A stretch of 37,350 nt of DNA. Origin: Fimenecus sp051881455 (GTDB taxonomy: Bacteria; Bacillota; Clostridia; Oscillospirales; Acutalibacteraceae). The DNA lies in NCBI GenBank assembly GCA_051881455.1, contig JBJEPX010000062.1, positions 1-37,350 of the forward strand, in the 5' to 3' direction. Below the pieces are notes generated by a model that made no database searches, was not told where the DNA came from, and was given only the letters and a program-made list of their open reading frames with translations. Positions 14,058 through 23,012 of this stretch are shown here, in pieces; the stretch's first letter is position 1, and each line of letters opens with the position of its first letter. The position numbers and the translations under genes were made by a program.

Positions 14058-14082
14058 AAAGACGGACCGAAGTCCGTCTTTG
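14058..14082 (-). terminator. intrinsic terminator after glgP
   Basis: AAAGACGGAC (14058-14067), a CGAA loop (TTCG on the transcribed minus strand) and GTCCGTCTTT (14072-14081) make a stable 10-bp stem followed on the minus strand by TTTTATT. It ends the alpha-glucan operon 1-2 bp before the BirA operator begins. Confidence 0.87.
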
Positions 14083-14089
14083 TCTGTTT

Positions 14090-16438
14090 TTATATATGCC
14101 AGATGTCCTTTGCATACTCGGCAATCGTTCTGTCGGAAGAAAACTTACCTGCGTTACACATATTCAGCCAGCACTTTTTGTAAAACTCCCGTTTATTCTT
14201 AAAGGCTTGATTTACCTTGATTTTTTCTTCGAGGTAATCATTGAAATCAAGAAGCAAATAATATTGGTCGGGTGCGTGCCACGATGCGCCTTTCATAATG
14301 GAATCATAAAGCTCTTTGAATATTTTTGTTCTTCCGTCTTTAAGCGTTCCGTCCGTTAATGCATCAAGCACACGGTGAATTTTTTCATCGTTTTCATAAA
14401 GATTTTCGGCTGAATAGTAATCTTTGACTTTTTCAATATCCTCAACTCTTGCGCCGAAAATGAAGTTGTTTTCCTCGCCTGCTTCTTCTACAATTTCAAT
14501 GTTTGCTCCGTCATATGTGCCCAATGTAACAGCACCGTTAAGCATAAGCTTCATATTGCCCGTTCCGCTGGCTTCTGTTCCCGCGGTGGAAATCTGCTCG
14601 CTTACATCAGCCGCCGCAACAAGCTTTTCCGCATAAGAAACATTATAGTTTTTAATAAATACAACCTTGATATACTTTGAAACTGTTTTATCCTTTTCAA
14701 CAAGCTTTGCAACTTCGTTTATAAGCTTTATGATGCCCTTTGCTCTTGCGTATCCCGGAGCAGATTTTGCACCGAAAATAAAGGTAGTTGGGGTAAAATC
14801 TTTAAGCGTTCCCTCTTTTATCTCAAAATAAAGCTCCAAAATTGCCAAAGCATTCAAAAGCTGACGTTTATACTCATGAAGGCGTTTAATCTGAATATCG
14901 AAAATACTTTCGGTATCAATTATCACGCCGTCATGCAGGCGGATATAATCGGCAAGCTGTTTTTTCTTTGTTTCTTTTATTTTTATAAACTTATCAAGAA
15001 CATTATCATCATCTGCATAGCGCTCAAGCTCTTTTAGTCTTGTTAAGTCAGTTATCCAATCGTCTGTTCCCAAAAGTTCTGTAATAAGGGCGGATAATTC
15101 CCTGTTGCAGAGAAGAAGCCAACGCCGTTGTGTTATTCCGTTTGTTTTGTTCTGAAATTTCCCGGGGAATAACTGATACCAATCCTTTAACACATCGTTT
15201 TTCAGTATTTCGGTATGGATTTTCGCTACGCCGTTAACATATTTTGAACAGAAAACGGCAAGATACGCCATATGAATCCGTTTATCCTGAATTATCATCA
15301 TTTTTTCCGCGGTTTCTTTGCGGACATTTTTGGCTTTTAATTCTTTTTTCAGCTTTTTATCAATTTTTTTGATAATATCAAGCACCTGCGGTATGGTATC
15401 TTTAACAACCTTGATATCCCATTTTTCCAAAGCCTCCTGCATGATGGTATGATTTGTGTAATTAAACACCTTGCAGGTTATTTCAAAGGCTTCCTCAAAA
15501 TCCAAGCCCTCATTTTCGGTTAAAAGTCTTATAAGCTCGGGTATTGAAATAACGGGATGTGTATCGTTGAGCTGAACGGTAATATAATCGGCAAAGCGAG
15601 AAAAATCATTTCCGTGTATTTTTTTAAACTTTCTTATTATATCCTGCAAAGACGCGCTTGAGAAGAAATACTGCTGTTTTAAACGCAGTTTTTTGCCCTC
15701 GAAATTATCGTCATTGGGATACAAAACTCTTGATATATCCTCTGCCCTGTTCTTTAATACAACGGATTTATCGTATTTTTGCTCGTTGAAAAGCTCAAAA
15801 TCAAAAGGCACCAAAGATTCGCTCTGCCAAAGGCGGAGAGTACCTATATTATCGGTGCCGTAGCCTATAATAGGCATATCATAGGGCACCGCCTTAACGG
15901 TCATATCCTTAAAGCTTACCTCAACGCTGTCGTGCTCACACCGTATTGACCAAGGGTCGCCCCATTTTGTCCAATCATCAGCACTTTCAACCTGAAAACC
16001 GTTTTGTATATCCTGTTTGAACAGTCCGTATTTATATCTTATTCCGTAACCGTCGAGAGGAATATTAAGCGTTGCGGCGCTGTCAAGAAAGCATGCAGCA
16101 AGCCTACCCAAGCCACCGTTGCCCAAGGCGCTGTCTTCAATTTCTTCCAGCATTTTTAATGAAACGCCGTACTCATTTAACGCTTGCTCTGTTTCATCAT
16201 AAAGATTTTTAGAAACAAGATTATTATATATTGCTCTTCCCACCAAAAATTCGGCTGAAAAATAAAATGCGGTTCTCTTTAAAACACGCTTTTCACGGCT
16301 TTTTCGCCAATCCTCGGAAATCAATTCCATAAACGACGCTGAGATGACTTCGTGCAATTCGTACGGCTCTAAATCTATCAGTTCTCTTTGGTATTTATAT
16401 TTTGCAGCAGCTGCCGCTCTCGTTACAATTTCATTCAT
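14090..16438 (-). CDS. glgP: glycogen/maltodextrin phosphorylase
   Basis: This 782-residue GT35 phosphorylase releases glucose-1-phosphate from alpha-1,4-glucans. N-terminal hallmarks are FYFSAEFLVGRAIYNNL and EDSALGNGGLGRLAACFLDS. The catalytic half has TVQLNDTHPVISIPEL, NKTNGITQRRWL and IKRLHEYKRQLLN. The PLP-binding region is AGTEASGTGNMKLMLNGA, with K630 as the Schiff-base lysine. The length is typical of the GlgP/MalP family; glycogen and maltodextrin specificity cannot be told apart. The ATG shares a base with the malQ stop (TAATG), so translation is coupled. It is the last gene of the operon, where it would attack the longer glucans built by MalQ. Confidence 0.95.
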   Translation of the reverse strand: MNEIVTRAAAAAKYKYQRELIDLEPYELHEVISASFMELISEDWRKSREKRVLKRTAFYFSAEFLVGRAIYNNLVSKNLYDETEQALNEYGVSLKMLEEIEDSALGNGGLGRLAACFLDSAATLNIPLDGYGIRYKYGLFKQDIQNGFQVESADDWTKWGDPWSIRCEHDSVEVSFKDMTVKAVPYDMPIIGYGTDNIGTLRLWQSESLVPFDFELFNEQKYDKSVVLKNRAEDISRVLYPNDDNFEGKKLRLKQQYFFSSASLQDIIRKFKKIHGNDFSRFADYITVQLNDTHPVISIPELIRLLTENEGLDFEEAFEITCKVFNYTNHTIMQEALEKWDIKVVKDTIPQVLDIIKKIDKKLKKELKAKNVRKETAEKMMIIQDKRIHMAYLAVFCSKYVNGVAKIHTEILKNDVLKDWYQLFPGKFQNKTNGITQRRWLLLCNRELSALITELLGTDDWITDLTRLKELERYADDDNVLDKFIKIKETKKKQLADYIRLHDGVIIDTESIFDIQIKRLHEYKRQLLNALAILELYFEIKEGTLKDFTPTTFIFGAKSAPGYARAKGIIKLINEVAKLVEKDKTVSKYIKVVFIKNYNVSYAEKLVAAADVSEQISTAGTEASGTGNMKLMLNGAVTLGTYDGANIEIVEEAGEENNFIFGARVEDIEKVKDYYSAENLYENDEKIHRVLDALTDGTLKDGRTKIFKELYDSIMKGASWHAPDQYYLLLDFNDYLEEKIKVNQAFKNKREFYKKCWLNMCNAGKFSSDRTIAEYAKDIWHI

Positions 16439-17934
16439 TACTTTTTCCCTCTCTTTTCAGGCAATCTCTTGTAAAGCTGTGTATAATATCTGACCTTTTG
16501 CGCAAGCTCGTACGAAAGATAGCCGTCCTTTGCCCGCCACTGCCAATTATCCTTGACGGTTGACGGAAAATTCATTCTCGCTTCACTTCCAAGCCCCAGC
16601 AAATCCTGCATGGTGACGATTGCTGTATCGGAATTGCTTGACCAAATTGCTTTCATCATACCCCAATTATAACCCTCGCGGCGATTAAGACGGAGATATT
16701 CCTTTGCTCTTTTCACCGTTTTTCTCGGAGATTTTTTAATATAACCAATAATTGTGTCGTTATCGTGTGTGCCTGTGTATGCAACGGAATTCTTTGTAAA
16801 ATTGTGCAATGTGTAATCGTTATCACCGTCGCTGTCAAAAGCAAACTGTAAAACCTTCATACCGGGATATTTGCTTTGTCTTAACATCTTTTTGACAGCA
16901 GGAGTTAAAAAACCCAAATCCTCCGCTATTAAATTCATTTTTCCCAAATCGCGCTCAATTTCACGGAAGAATTCAATTCCGGGTCCTTTCCTCCATTCGC
17001 CGATTTTAGCTGTTTTCGCACCGGCCGGAATGGCATAAAACGATTCAAAGCCCCTAAAATGGTCGATGCGTACCACATCGCATAAATTGCACATATGCTT
17101 TATACGGCTTTTCCACCACGAGTAACCGTCGGATTTCATATAATCCCAATCGTATAAAGGATTTCCCCAAAGCTGACCGTCGGCGGTAAATGCGTCAGGC
17201 GGACAGCCGGCAACCTCTGTGGGGTTACATTCACCGTCAAGCAAAAAGTTTTTAGGGTTAGCCCAAACATCGGCACTGTCGCCTGCAACATATATGGGAA
17301 TATCGCCGATAATTTTTATACCGTTGCTGTTTGCATATTCTTTTAATGCAAGCCATTGTTTAAAGAAAAAGAATTGAACGGTTTTCCAAAACTCGACTTC
17401 ATTTTTGAGTTCTTTTTCTGATTTTTTCAGTGAGTCGTTTTCGCGAAGCTTAATTGATTTTTCCCAATCAGTCCACGGTTTACCGTTATTCTCATACTTT
17501 AAAGCCATATAAAGTGCGTAGTCATTCAGCCAACATTCGTTATCGCGGCAAAAAGTTGCATAATCCTTATTATCGGTTGTTGAAAATCTTTCGAATGCCT
17601 TATAAAGTACTTTAAAACGGTTGTCAAAGAGCTTCGGGAAATCAACTTTTTCGGGATTTTTTCCCCAATCAATCTTTTCGTAGTCCTCTTTTTTCAAAAG
17701 TCCTTCGTCGCCAAGCGAATCAAAATCAATAAAATACGGATTGCCTGCAAAGGTTGAAAAAGACTGATAGGGCGAGTCACCGTACCCCGTGGGACATAAT
17801 GGCAACACCTGCCAATAACTTTGCCCTGCCTCCTTTAAAAAATCCACAAATTCATATGCATTTTTGCCAAGTGTTCCTATACCTGTATTGCCCGGCAAAG
17901 ATGAAATATGCATTAAAACTCCGCTTGTTCTCAT
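16438..17934 (-). CDS. malQ: 4-alpha-glucanotransferase
   Basis: This 498-residue GH77 amylomaltase disproportionates malto-oligosaccharides, giving glucose and longer chains for GlgP. Landmarks are RTSGVLMHISSLPGNTGIG at the N-terminus, LCPTGYGDSPYQSFSTFAG, and GDIPIYVAGDSADVWANP. The nucleophile is D291 in VVRIDHFRGFESF, the acid/base E338 in LIAEDLGF, and the transition-state pair H390/D391 lies in YTGTHDNDT. There is no signal peptide, so it is cytoplasmic. The ATG 17934 has only a weak ribosome site (AAGTGAT). It follows the transport ATPase gene after 57 bp and is coupled to glgP. Confidence 0.96.
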   Translation of the reverse strand: MRTSGVLMHISSLPGNTGIGTLGKNAYEFVDFLKEAGQSYWQVLPLCPTGYGDSPYQSFSTFAGNPYFIDFDSLGDEGLLKKEDYEKIDWGKNPEKVDFPKLFDNRFKVLYKAFERFSTTDNKDYATFCRDNECWLNDYALYMALKYENNGKPWTDWEKSIKLRENDSLKKSEKELKNEVEFWKTVQFFFFKQWLALKEYANSNGIKIIGDIPIYVAGDSADVWANPKNFLLDGECNPTEVAGCPPDAFTADGQLWGNPLYDWDYMKSDGYSWWKSRIKHMCNLCDVVRIDHFRGFESFYAIPAGAKTAKIGEWRKGPGIEFFREIERDLGKMNLIAEDLGFLTPAVKKMLRQSKYPGMKVLQFAFDSDGDNDYTLHNFTKNSVAYTGTHDNDTIIGYIKKSPRKTVKRAKEYLRLNRREGYNWGMMKAIWSSNSDTAIVTMQDLLGLGSEARMNFPSTVKDNWQWRAKDGYLSYELAQKVRYYTQLYKRLPEKRGKK

Positions 17935-17991
17935 AATATCACTTACCCATATAAAATCTACAAATAAATATATTATTTTTCCGCCGAAATG

Positions 17992-19098
17992 TCAATCACA
18001 TATAAGGTTTTCGCTGATTTTATCAAATATATGGATTTTATCAATATCCACCGCCAATTTACAAACGGTATCATTTTTTATTTCTTCGGCGGCAGAAGTT
18101 TTTGCAACAATTCTCTTTTTACCTGCCGTGCCGAACAAAAAGTAATCGGAGCCCGTCATTTCAGCAATATCCACATAGAGATTTATGGTGTTTGTTCCGT
18201 CCGGTTTAAAATAAAAGCTTTCACTGTGCATATCCTCAGGGCGGATACCCATAATCACCTCTTTATCGGTATATAGTGAAAGAGGCCCGTTCATTCTCTC
18301 GGGAAGAAGATAATCATATTCTTCAAAAACAGCGTGAAAGCCCTTTTTATCCCGACGCACGGTACATTCAATAAAATTCATCTGCGGTGAGCCTATAAAG
18401 CCTGCCACAAACATATTTTGCGGATGGTTATAAAGCATTTGCGGAGTATCGTTCTGCATTATTACGCCGTCTTTCATAACAACTATTCTATCACCCATTG
18501 TCATGGCTTCCGTCTGGTCGTGAGTAACATATACAAAAGTTGTTTTAAGCTCTTTATGGAGCATGGAAATACGGCTTCTCATTTCAGTTCTCAGTTTTGC
18601 ATCAAGGTTTGAGAGAGGCTCGTCCAGCAAAAACACCGCAGGCTCACGCACCATTGCTCTACCGAGAGCAACACGCTGACGCTGACCGCCTGACAACGCC
18701 CGAGGCTTTCTGTGCAGATATTTTTCAATATCAAGCATTTTTGCCGCGGCCTTAACTTTTTTGTCTATCTCATCTTTCGGAACCTTTCTGTTTTTAAGCC
18801 CGAAAGCCATATTTTTATACACACTCATATGAGGATACAAAGCATAGCTTTGAAAAACCATAGCTATATCTCGGTCTTTCGGTGACACATTATTTACAAG
18901 GCGGCTGCCGATATAAAGTTCACCGTCAGTTATCTCTTCAAGCCCTGCTATCATTCTGAGTGTTGTTGATTTTCCGCATCCCGAAGGTCCCACAAGAATA
19001 ACAAATTCCTTATCCTTAATTTCAAGATTAAGATTATCAATAACGGTTACTCCGTCTTCATAGGTTTTTTTGATATTTTTTAAGCTAATAGACGCCAT
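17992..19098 (-). CDS. carbohydrate ABC transporter ATP-binding protein (MsmK/UgpC/MalK type)
   Basis: This 368-residue ATPase has Walker A GPSGCGKST (37-45), the Q-loop VFQSYALYPHMSVY, signature ALSGGQRQRVALGRA (134-148), Walker B VFLLDEPLSNLD (155-166) and the switch histidine VTHDQTEAM (193). A C-terminal TOBE/regulatory domain (about 235-368) follows, the layout of CUT1 sugar importers. It would energise the two permeases encoded just upstream. In Firmicutes such ATPases are often shared by several sugar importers, so a wider role is possible. It starts 17 bp after the second permease gene. Confidence 0.93.
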   Translation of the reverse strand: MASISLKNIKKTYEDGVTVIDNLNLEIKDKEFVILVGPSGCGKSTTLRMIAGLEEITDGELYIGSRLVNNVSPKDRDIAMVFQSYALYPHMSVYKNMAFGLKNRKVPKDEIDKKVKAAAKMLDIEKYLHRKPRALSGGQRQRVALGRAMVREPAVFLLDEPLSNLDAKLRTEMRSRISMLHKELKTTFVYVTHDQTEAMTMGDRIVVMKDGVIMQNDTPQMLYNHPQNMFVAGFIGSPQMNFIECTVRRDKKGFHAVFEEYDYLLPERMNGPLSLYTDKEVIMGIRPEDMHSESFYFKPDGTNTINLYVDIAEMTGSDYFLFGTAGKKRIVAKTSAAEEIKNDTVCKLAVDIDKIHIFDKISENLICD

Positions 19099-19115
19099 TT
19101 ATTCTTTTACCTCCC

Positions 19116-19955
19116 TCAGCCCTTGACAGCACCGTCAATAACGCCTTTTATTATATATTTCTGGCAAATCAAATAGAATATGATTATCGGGATTATCGCC
19201 AATACAAGCATTGCCATAAATCCGCCCCAATCTATTGAGCCGTATGCGCCCTGCATTGCAATCTGAATTGCAACAGAAAGCGTTTTATCGGTTGTTCCCA
19301 ACAGCAGATACGGTAAAAGAAAATCGTTCCATATCCACATTGCATTAAGAATTGCCACAGTTATTGCGGTGGGCTTTAATATGGGGAAGACAACAAAAAA
19401 GAAAGTTTTTAACGGACTGCAACCGTCAATCATTGCCGCCTCTTCTATTTCACGGGGCATACCCTTTACAAAGCCGCTGAACATAAACACGGACAATCCT
19501 GAGCCGAAGCCGAGATAAACGGGAATAATTCCGAATATATTATTCAAATTAAGCTTAATACACACAGCGGTCATAGTAAACATGACCATTTGAAAAGGCA
19601 CAATCATACTAAACAGAAAGAGATAATATATTGCCTTGTTAAATCTGCTTTTTACGCGCACGATATACCAAGCTGTCATTGATGTAAAGATAATTATTGC
19701 AATTACAGAGCCGACAGTTATAAACGCAGTTCGCAAAAACGCGTCGATTATTCCTGAGCTGTTTATTCCATTAATATAGTTTTCAAATCCGACAAATGTT
19801 TCGCTGTTTGGAAATTCAAATGGTGTACCCACGATATTGAATTTCGATTTAAAGGAGTTCATTAAAACGAGATATATGGGAAACAGAAAAATTACTGAAA
19901 GTAAGAGAAGCAATGCAAAATAAAACGAGTTTGCCGTTTTTCTTTTGGTGTTCAT
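19116..19955 (-). CDS. carbohydrate ABC transporter permease (MalG/CUT1 type)
   Basis: This 279-residue protein has six predicted transmembrane helices. The EAA loop EEAAMIDGCSPLKTFFFVVF contacts the ATPase. The N-terminus is short and basic (MNTKRKTANSFYF), as in MalG-type subunits. The start ATG shares a base with the stop of the preceding permease (TGATG). With the MalF-type partner it forms the membrane channel. The substrate is inferred from neighbours malQ and glgP to be malto-oligosaccharides; the protein itself does not reveal it. Confidence 0.92.
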   Translation of the reverse strand: MNTKRKTANSFYFALLLLLSVIFLFPIYLVLMNSFKSKFNIVGTPFEFPNSETFVGFENYINGINSSGIIDAFLRTAFITVGSVIAIIIFTSMTAWYIVRVKSRFNKAIYYLFLFSMIVPFQMVMFTMTAVCIKLNLNNIFGIIPVYLGFGSGLSVFMFSGFVKGMPREIEEAAMIDGCSPLKTFFFVVFPILKPTAITVAILNAMWIWNDFLLPYLLLGTTDKTLSVAIQIAMQGAYGSIDWGGFMAMLVLAIIPIIIFYLICQKYIIKGVIDGAVKG

Positions 19956-20800
19956 CAGCTTTCCACCTCTTTTCTGCTTGTTATTTTTAACTGAATGAAG
20001 CTTATAGCGGCAACGATTATAAAGAACACAACCGCTTTTGCCTGACCTACGCCCTGCCAGCCTGTTCTGCCGTAAAATGTGTTGAAAATATCAAGGGCAA
20101 GCATTGAGGTTTCTCTTGCCGGTGCGCCGCCCGTCAATGCAAGGTTTTGGTCAAACAGCTTAAAGGAGTTTGTCAAGGTCAAAAACAGACAAATGGTTAT
20201 TGACGGCATTACCATTGGTATTGTTATATTTCTTAATATTGAAAACGATGAAGCACCGTCTATTCTTGCCGCTTCATTCAGTTCATGAGGTATATTTTGT
20301 ATTCCGGCAATATAAATTACCATCATATATCCTATTAACTGCCAATTCATTAAGAACACAAGTCCCCAAAAGCCGTATCTTGCATCATAGGTTATATCAA
20401 GGCCTACTATCCCTAAAATTGCATTAATAAGCAAGTTCCAAATATACCCCAATACAATTCCGCCTATTAAATTAGGCATAAAAAACACAGTTCTGAAAAA
20501 AGATGTTCCCTTTATAGCTCTTGTTAGTAAAAGTGCAAGCAAAAAAGCAAAAAAATTTATTGTTATAACGGAAACTACCGTAAATTTTACGGTAAACCAA
20601 AGTGCATTTATAAAGTTTTCATCTTGAGTAAACGCCTTAATGTAATTATCAAAGCCTGTCCATTTTGCATTATCAACAGTAGTGAATTTTGTAAACGACA
20701 AATATATTCCCATTACAAAAGGAATAAGAAAAACCGTTACAAAAGATACCAATGTGGGCAAAACGAAGACAGGAAAATATTTTTTTATATTTTTCTCCAT
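19955..20800 (-). CDS. carbohydrate ABC transporter permease (MalF/CUT1 type)
   Basis: This 281-residue, six-helix permease has the EAA loop LNEAARIDGASSFSILRNIT. The start chosen is ATG 20800 (MEKNIKKYFPVFV), preceded by AGAGGCGG. A reading from 20821 would begin inside a stable hairpin and is less likely. It is separated from the binding-protein gene by that hairpin (20821-20856), and overlaps the next permease by 1 bp. It partners the MalG-type subunit. Confidence 0.92.
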   Translation of the reverse strand: MEKNIKKYFPVFVLPTLVSFVTVFLIPFVMGIYLSFTKFTTVDNAKWTGFDNYIKAFTQDENFINALWFTVKFTVVSVITINFFAFLLALLLTRAIKGTSFFRTVFFMPNLIGGIVLGYIWNLLINAILGIVGLDITYDARYGFWGLVFLMNWQLIGYMMVIYIAGIQNIPHELNEAARIDGASSFSILRNITIPMVMPSITICLFLTLTNSFKLFDQNLALTGGAPARETSMLALDIFNTFYGRTGWQGVGQAKAVVFFIIVAAISFIQLKITSRKEVES

Positions 20801-20820
20801 ATATACCGCCTCTTGCGACA

Positions 20821-20856
20821 TAATCGCCCCGTCAAAACTTGGCGGCGGGGCGATTA
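20821..20856 (-). promoter_or_regulatory. intercistronic hairpin between binding protein and permease genes
   Basis: TAATCGCCCCG (20821-20831) and CGGGGCGATTA (20846-20856) form an 11-bp GC-rich stem without a T run after it. Such stems in sugar-transport operons usually protect the upstream mRNA from 3' exonucleases or cause partial termination, giving more binding protein than permease. Confidence 0.65.
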
Positions 20857-20864
20857 CGCTTTAT

Positions 20865-22205
20865 CTATTTACTTTCGCTTTCCCAACGCTTGACAACAAG
20901 CTCTTTTACATCATTCCACGATTTTGTTCCCTGTGCATATTGAAGCAAGGCGGCTCCGAAATCGTCTTTAAAGGTCTGACTGGGGAATACGGTAAAGTTC
21001 CACGGTATTGTATATACTTCCGAATTATTCATCCATTTGATTACTTCCTGAGCCAACGGGTCTGTCGGGCGTTCATTTTCGGTAAAAGTATCAAACGGTG
21101 CAATTAGTTCAAGCTTGTTTATTACAAAATCCTTACCCGTTTTACTTGAAAACAGCCAATAAATAAAATCAGCCGCCGCCTTTTGTTCTTCCTGTGAAGC
21201 CTTTGAATTTATTGCGAAGAAGTTTTCGGTACCGATGCAAAGTCCCTGCTTTTCTTCTCCGTCAACACCCATATAAATCGGCAGATACTTTACATTTTCG
21301 GCTTTAACCGTATTGCCTTTTACATCGCTTATTTGTCCCCATGCCCAGTTGCCGTTCTGCACCATAGCGCATTGTCCCAAAGCAAATTCCGCCATAGACT
21401 CATCAACAATTTTTGAACCGAGCACCTTTTTGTCGGTTGTTGAATTGTTTATATAAAGGTCAAAGATATTTTTGAAATTATCTGCATATTCAAATGATAT
21501 TTTATTAGTAGCGTCGCTTGTCAGGTCAACTTTATTTTTTGTAAACTCGTAATAAACGGGAATATTTGCCAAATGAGTTTGCCAACGCCAATCCTCACCT
21601 GTTTTTAAAGATGTGGACGCAAACACGCCTTTAATTCCCAACGCCGAAGCGTTCTTCTGCATATCCTCAACAACGGCTTTCAATGCGGTAAAGCTTTTTA
21701 CCTCATCCATTGATTTGTATTCCGTCGCTTTGTTGGATAGTGCAAAATACTTATCGGTAATTTCTTTGTTATAAATGATGCCGTAGCCCTCAACAACATA
21801 GGGAATACCGTAAACCTTGCCGTCATAAGATACGGCCAGCGATTTATCCGTGAGATGCTTATAAAGCTCTGTACCCGACAAATCGGCGCAGTAATCCTTC
21901 CAGTTTGCGTAGCCCTTCGGTCCGTTAATCTGGAACAGAGTCGGTGCCTCTTTCGTTCCCATTTTGGCGGTAAGTGTTTGCTCATAGTTTCCGCTTGCGG
22001 CGGTTTCAACCATGAGGTTTACTCCGGTTTCCTCTTTATATGCTTTTGCAATTTCATCATATACCTGTGCAACCTCCGGCTTGAAGTTCAGAAAGCGAAC
22101 CGTTGCGGGTCCGTTTGTCGGAGTGTTCACTTTTTCTTTGGTACATGCGGACATAAATGTTGCAAATAGACACACCACCATAAAAATTGATAAAAACTTT
22201 TTCAT
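20865..22205 (-). CDS. extracellular carbohydrate-binding lipoprotein (ABC transporter, family 1)
   Basis: This 446-residue protein has a lipoprotein signal: KK, a hydrophobic stretch, then FMSAC with lipidated C21. The mature part is a two-lobe solute-binding protein of the UgpB/MalE group (for example NGPATVRFLNFKPEV, LFQINGPKGYANWKDY, MAEFALGQCAMVQNGNWAWG, ADFIYWLFSSKTGKDFV). It captures the sugar outside the cell and delivers it to the permeases. The operon context suggests maltodextrins. The ATG has a strong AGGAGG site. The upstream region is AT-rich; a TTTACA...TATATA pair on the minus strand near 22265-22295 is only a weak promoter candidate. An AAATTC-TTCT-GAATTT palindrome lies at 22224-22239. 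Confidence 0.92.
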   Translation of the reverse strand: MKKFLSIFMVVCLFATFMSACTKEKVNTPTNGPATVRFLNFKPEVAQVYDEIAKAYKEETGVNLMVETAASGNYEQTLTAKMGTKEAPTLFQINGPKGYANWKDYCADLSGTELYKHLTDKSLAVSYDGKVYGIPYVVEGYGIIYNKEITDKYFALSNKATEYKSMDEVKSFTALKAVVEDMQKNASALGIKGVFASTSLKTGEDWRWQTHLANIPVYYEFTKNKVDLTSDATNKISFEYADNFKNIFDLYINNSTTDKKVLGSKIVDESMAEFALGQCAMVQNGNWAWGQISDVKGNTVKAENVKYLPIYMGVDGEEKQGLCIGTENFFAINSKASQEEQKAAADFIYWLFSSKTGKDFVINKLELIAPFDTFTENERPTDPLAQEVIKWMNNSEVYTIPWNFTVFPSQTFKDDFGAALLQYAQGTKSWNDVKELVVKRWESESK

Positions 22206-22325
22206 AACAGCCTCCTGTATTTTAAATTCTTCTGAATTTTATCAGCAAATTGTTTGATTGCTTCTTTTTATATATTTTTAACAAATAAACTGTAAAAAAT
22301 TCCACGAAATTCAAGTTAAAAAACA

Positions 22326-22354
22326 TTGTTTTTTATTTTGTTTTGTCTTATAAT
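22326..22354 (+). promoter_or_regulatory. predicted promoter of the xpt-nucleoside transport operon
   Basis: TTGTTT (22326-22331), a 17-bp spacer and TATAAT (22349-22354) lie 31 bp before the xpt start. The leader is too short for a purine riboswitch. Confidence 0.6.
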
Positions 22355-22385
22355 TAGTAATATATTGACGACAGAGGGAAAAAAC

Positions 22386-22961
22386 ATGCGGAAATTAGAA
22401 GAGCGTATTTTAAAAGACGGCAAAGTTTTTAAAGGAAATGTTTTGAAAGTTGACAGTTTCCTTAATCATCAGCTTGATGTTGGACTTCTCTCTGACATCG
22501 GTAAAGAACTGAAAAAATTATACAATGACTGTGACATCACAAAAGTGCTTACAATCGAGGCTTCGGGTATAGGTGTAGGCTGTATGGTGGCGCAGTTTTT
22601 TGATTGTCCGATGCTTTTTGCGAAGAAATCAAAAACGATTAATATTAAAGGCGATGTTTATAAAAGTCAGGTCGAATCCTTTACTCATCAGTGCGTTTAT
22701 GATATAATCGTTTCAAAGGATTTTCTTTCAAGCGAAGACACCGTGCTTATTGTTGACGATTTTCTCGCGAAGGGAAACGCCCTAAACGGTCTTATTGACA
22801 TCGTAAATCAGGCAGGTGCAAAGCTTGCGGGCTGCGGCATAGCCATTGAAAAAGGCTTTCAGGGCGGCGGAGACAAGCTCAGAGCGCAAGGTGTCCGTGT
22901 GGAATCAATGGCAATTATTGATAAAATGGATGATGCCACGGGCGAAATAGTTTTCAGATAG
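22386..22961 (+). CDS. xpt: xanthine phosphoribosyltransferase
   Basis: This is a 191-residue type I phosphoribosyltransferase that converts xanthine and PRPP to XMP for purine salvage. The PRPP loop is VLIVDDFLAKGNALNGLI. Family segments include MRKLEERILKDGKV, VDSFLNHQLD, TIEASGIGVGCMVA and KSQVESFTHQ. The start is ATG 22386 with an AGAGGG site; a longer upstream reading has no ribosome site and overlaps the promoter. It heads an operon whose other genes import nucleosides or purines, so uptake and salvage are joined. Confidence 0.95.
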   Translation: MRKLEERILKDGKVFKGNVLKVDSFLNHQLDVGLLSDIGKELKKLYNDCDITKVLTIEASGIGVGCMVAQFFDCPMLFAKKSKTINIKGDVYKSQVESFTHQCVYDIIVSKDFLSSEDTVLIVDDFLAKGNALNGLIDIVNQAGAKLAGCGIAIEKGFQGGGDKLRAQGVRVESMAIIDKMDDATGEIVFR

Positions 22962-22966
22962 GTTTA

Positions 22967-22984
22967 TAACAGCGTTTGCTGTTA
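22967..22984 (+). promoter_or_regulatory. small intercistronic hairpin after xpt
   Basis: TAACAGC-GTTT-GCTGTTA is a 7-bp stem followed by AAAATATT, not a T run. It is probably an mRNA processing or stability element rather than a terminator, in the gap before the highly biased binding-protein gene. Confidence 0.4.
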
Positions 22985-23012
22985 AAATATTAAAAACAAA
23001 GGAGAAAAACAC

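Noticed and set aside
22200..22385. A purine riboswitch before xpt.
   Set aside because: The leader from the predicted promoter is about 30 nt and none of the conserved core strings of the purine aptamer were found on either strand.
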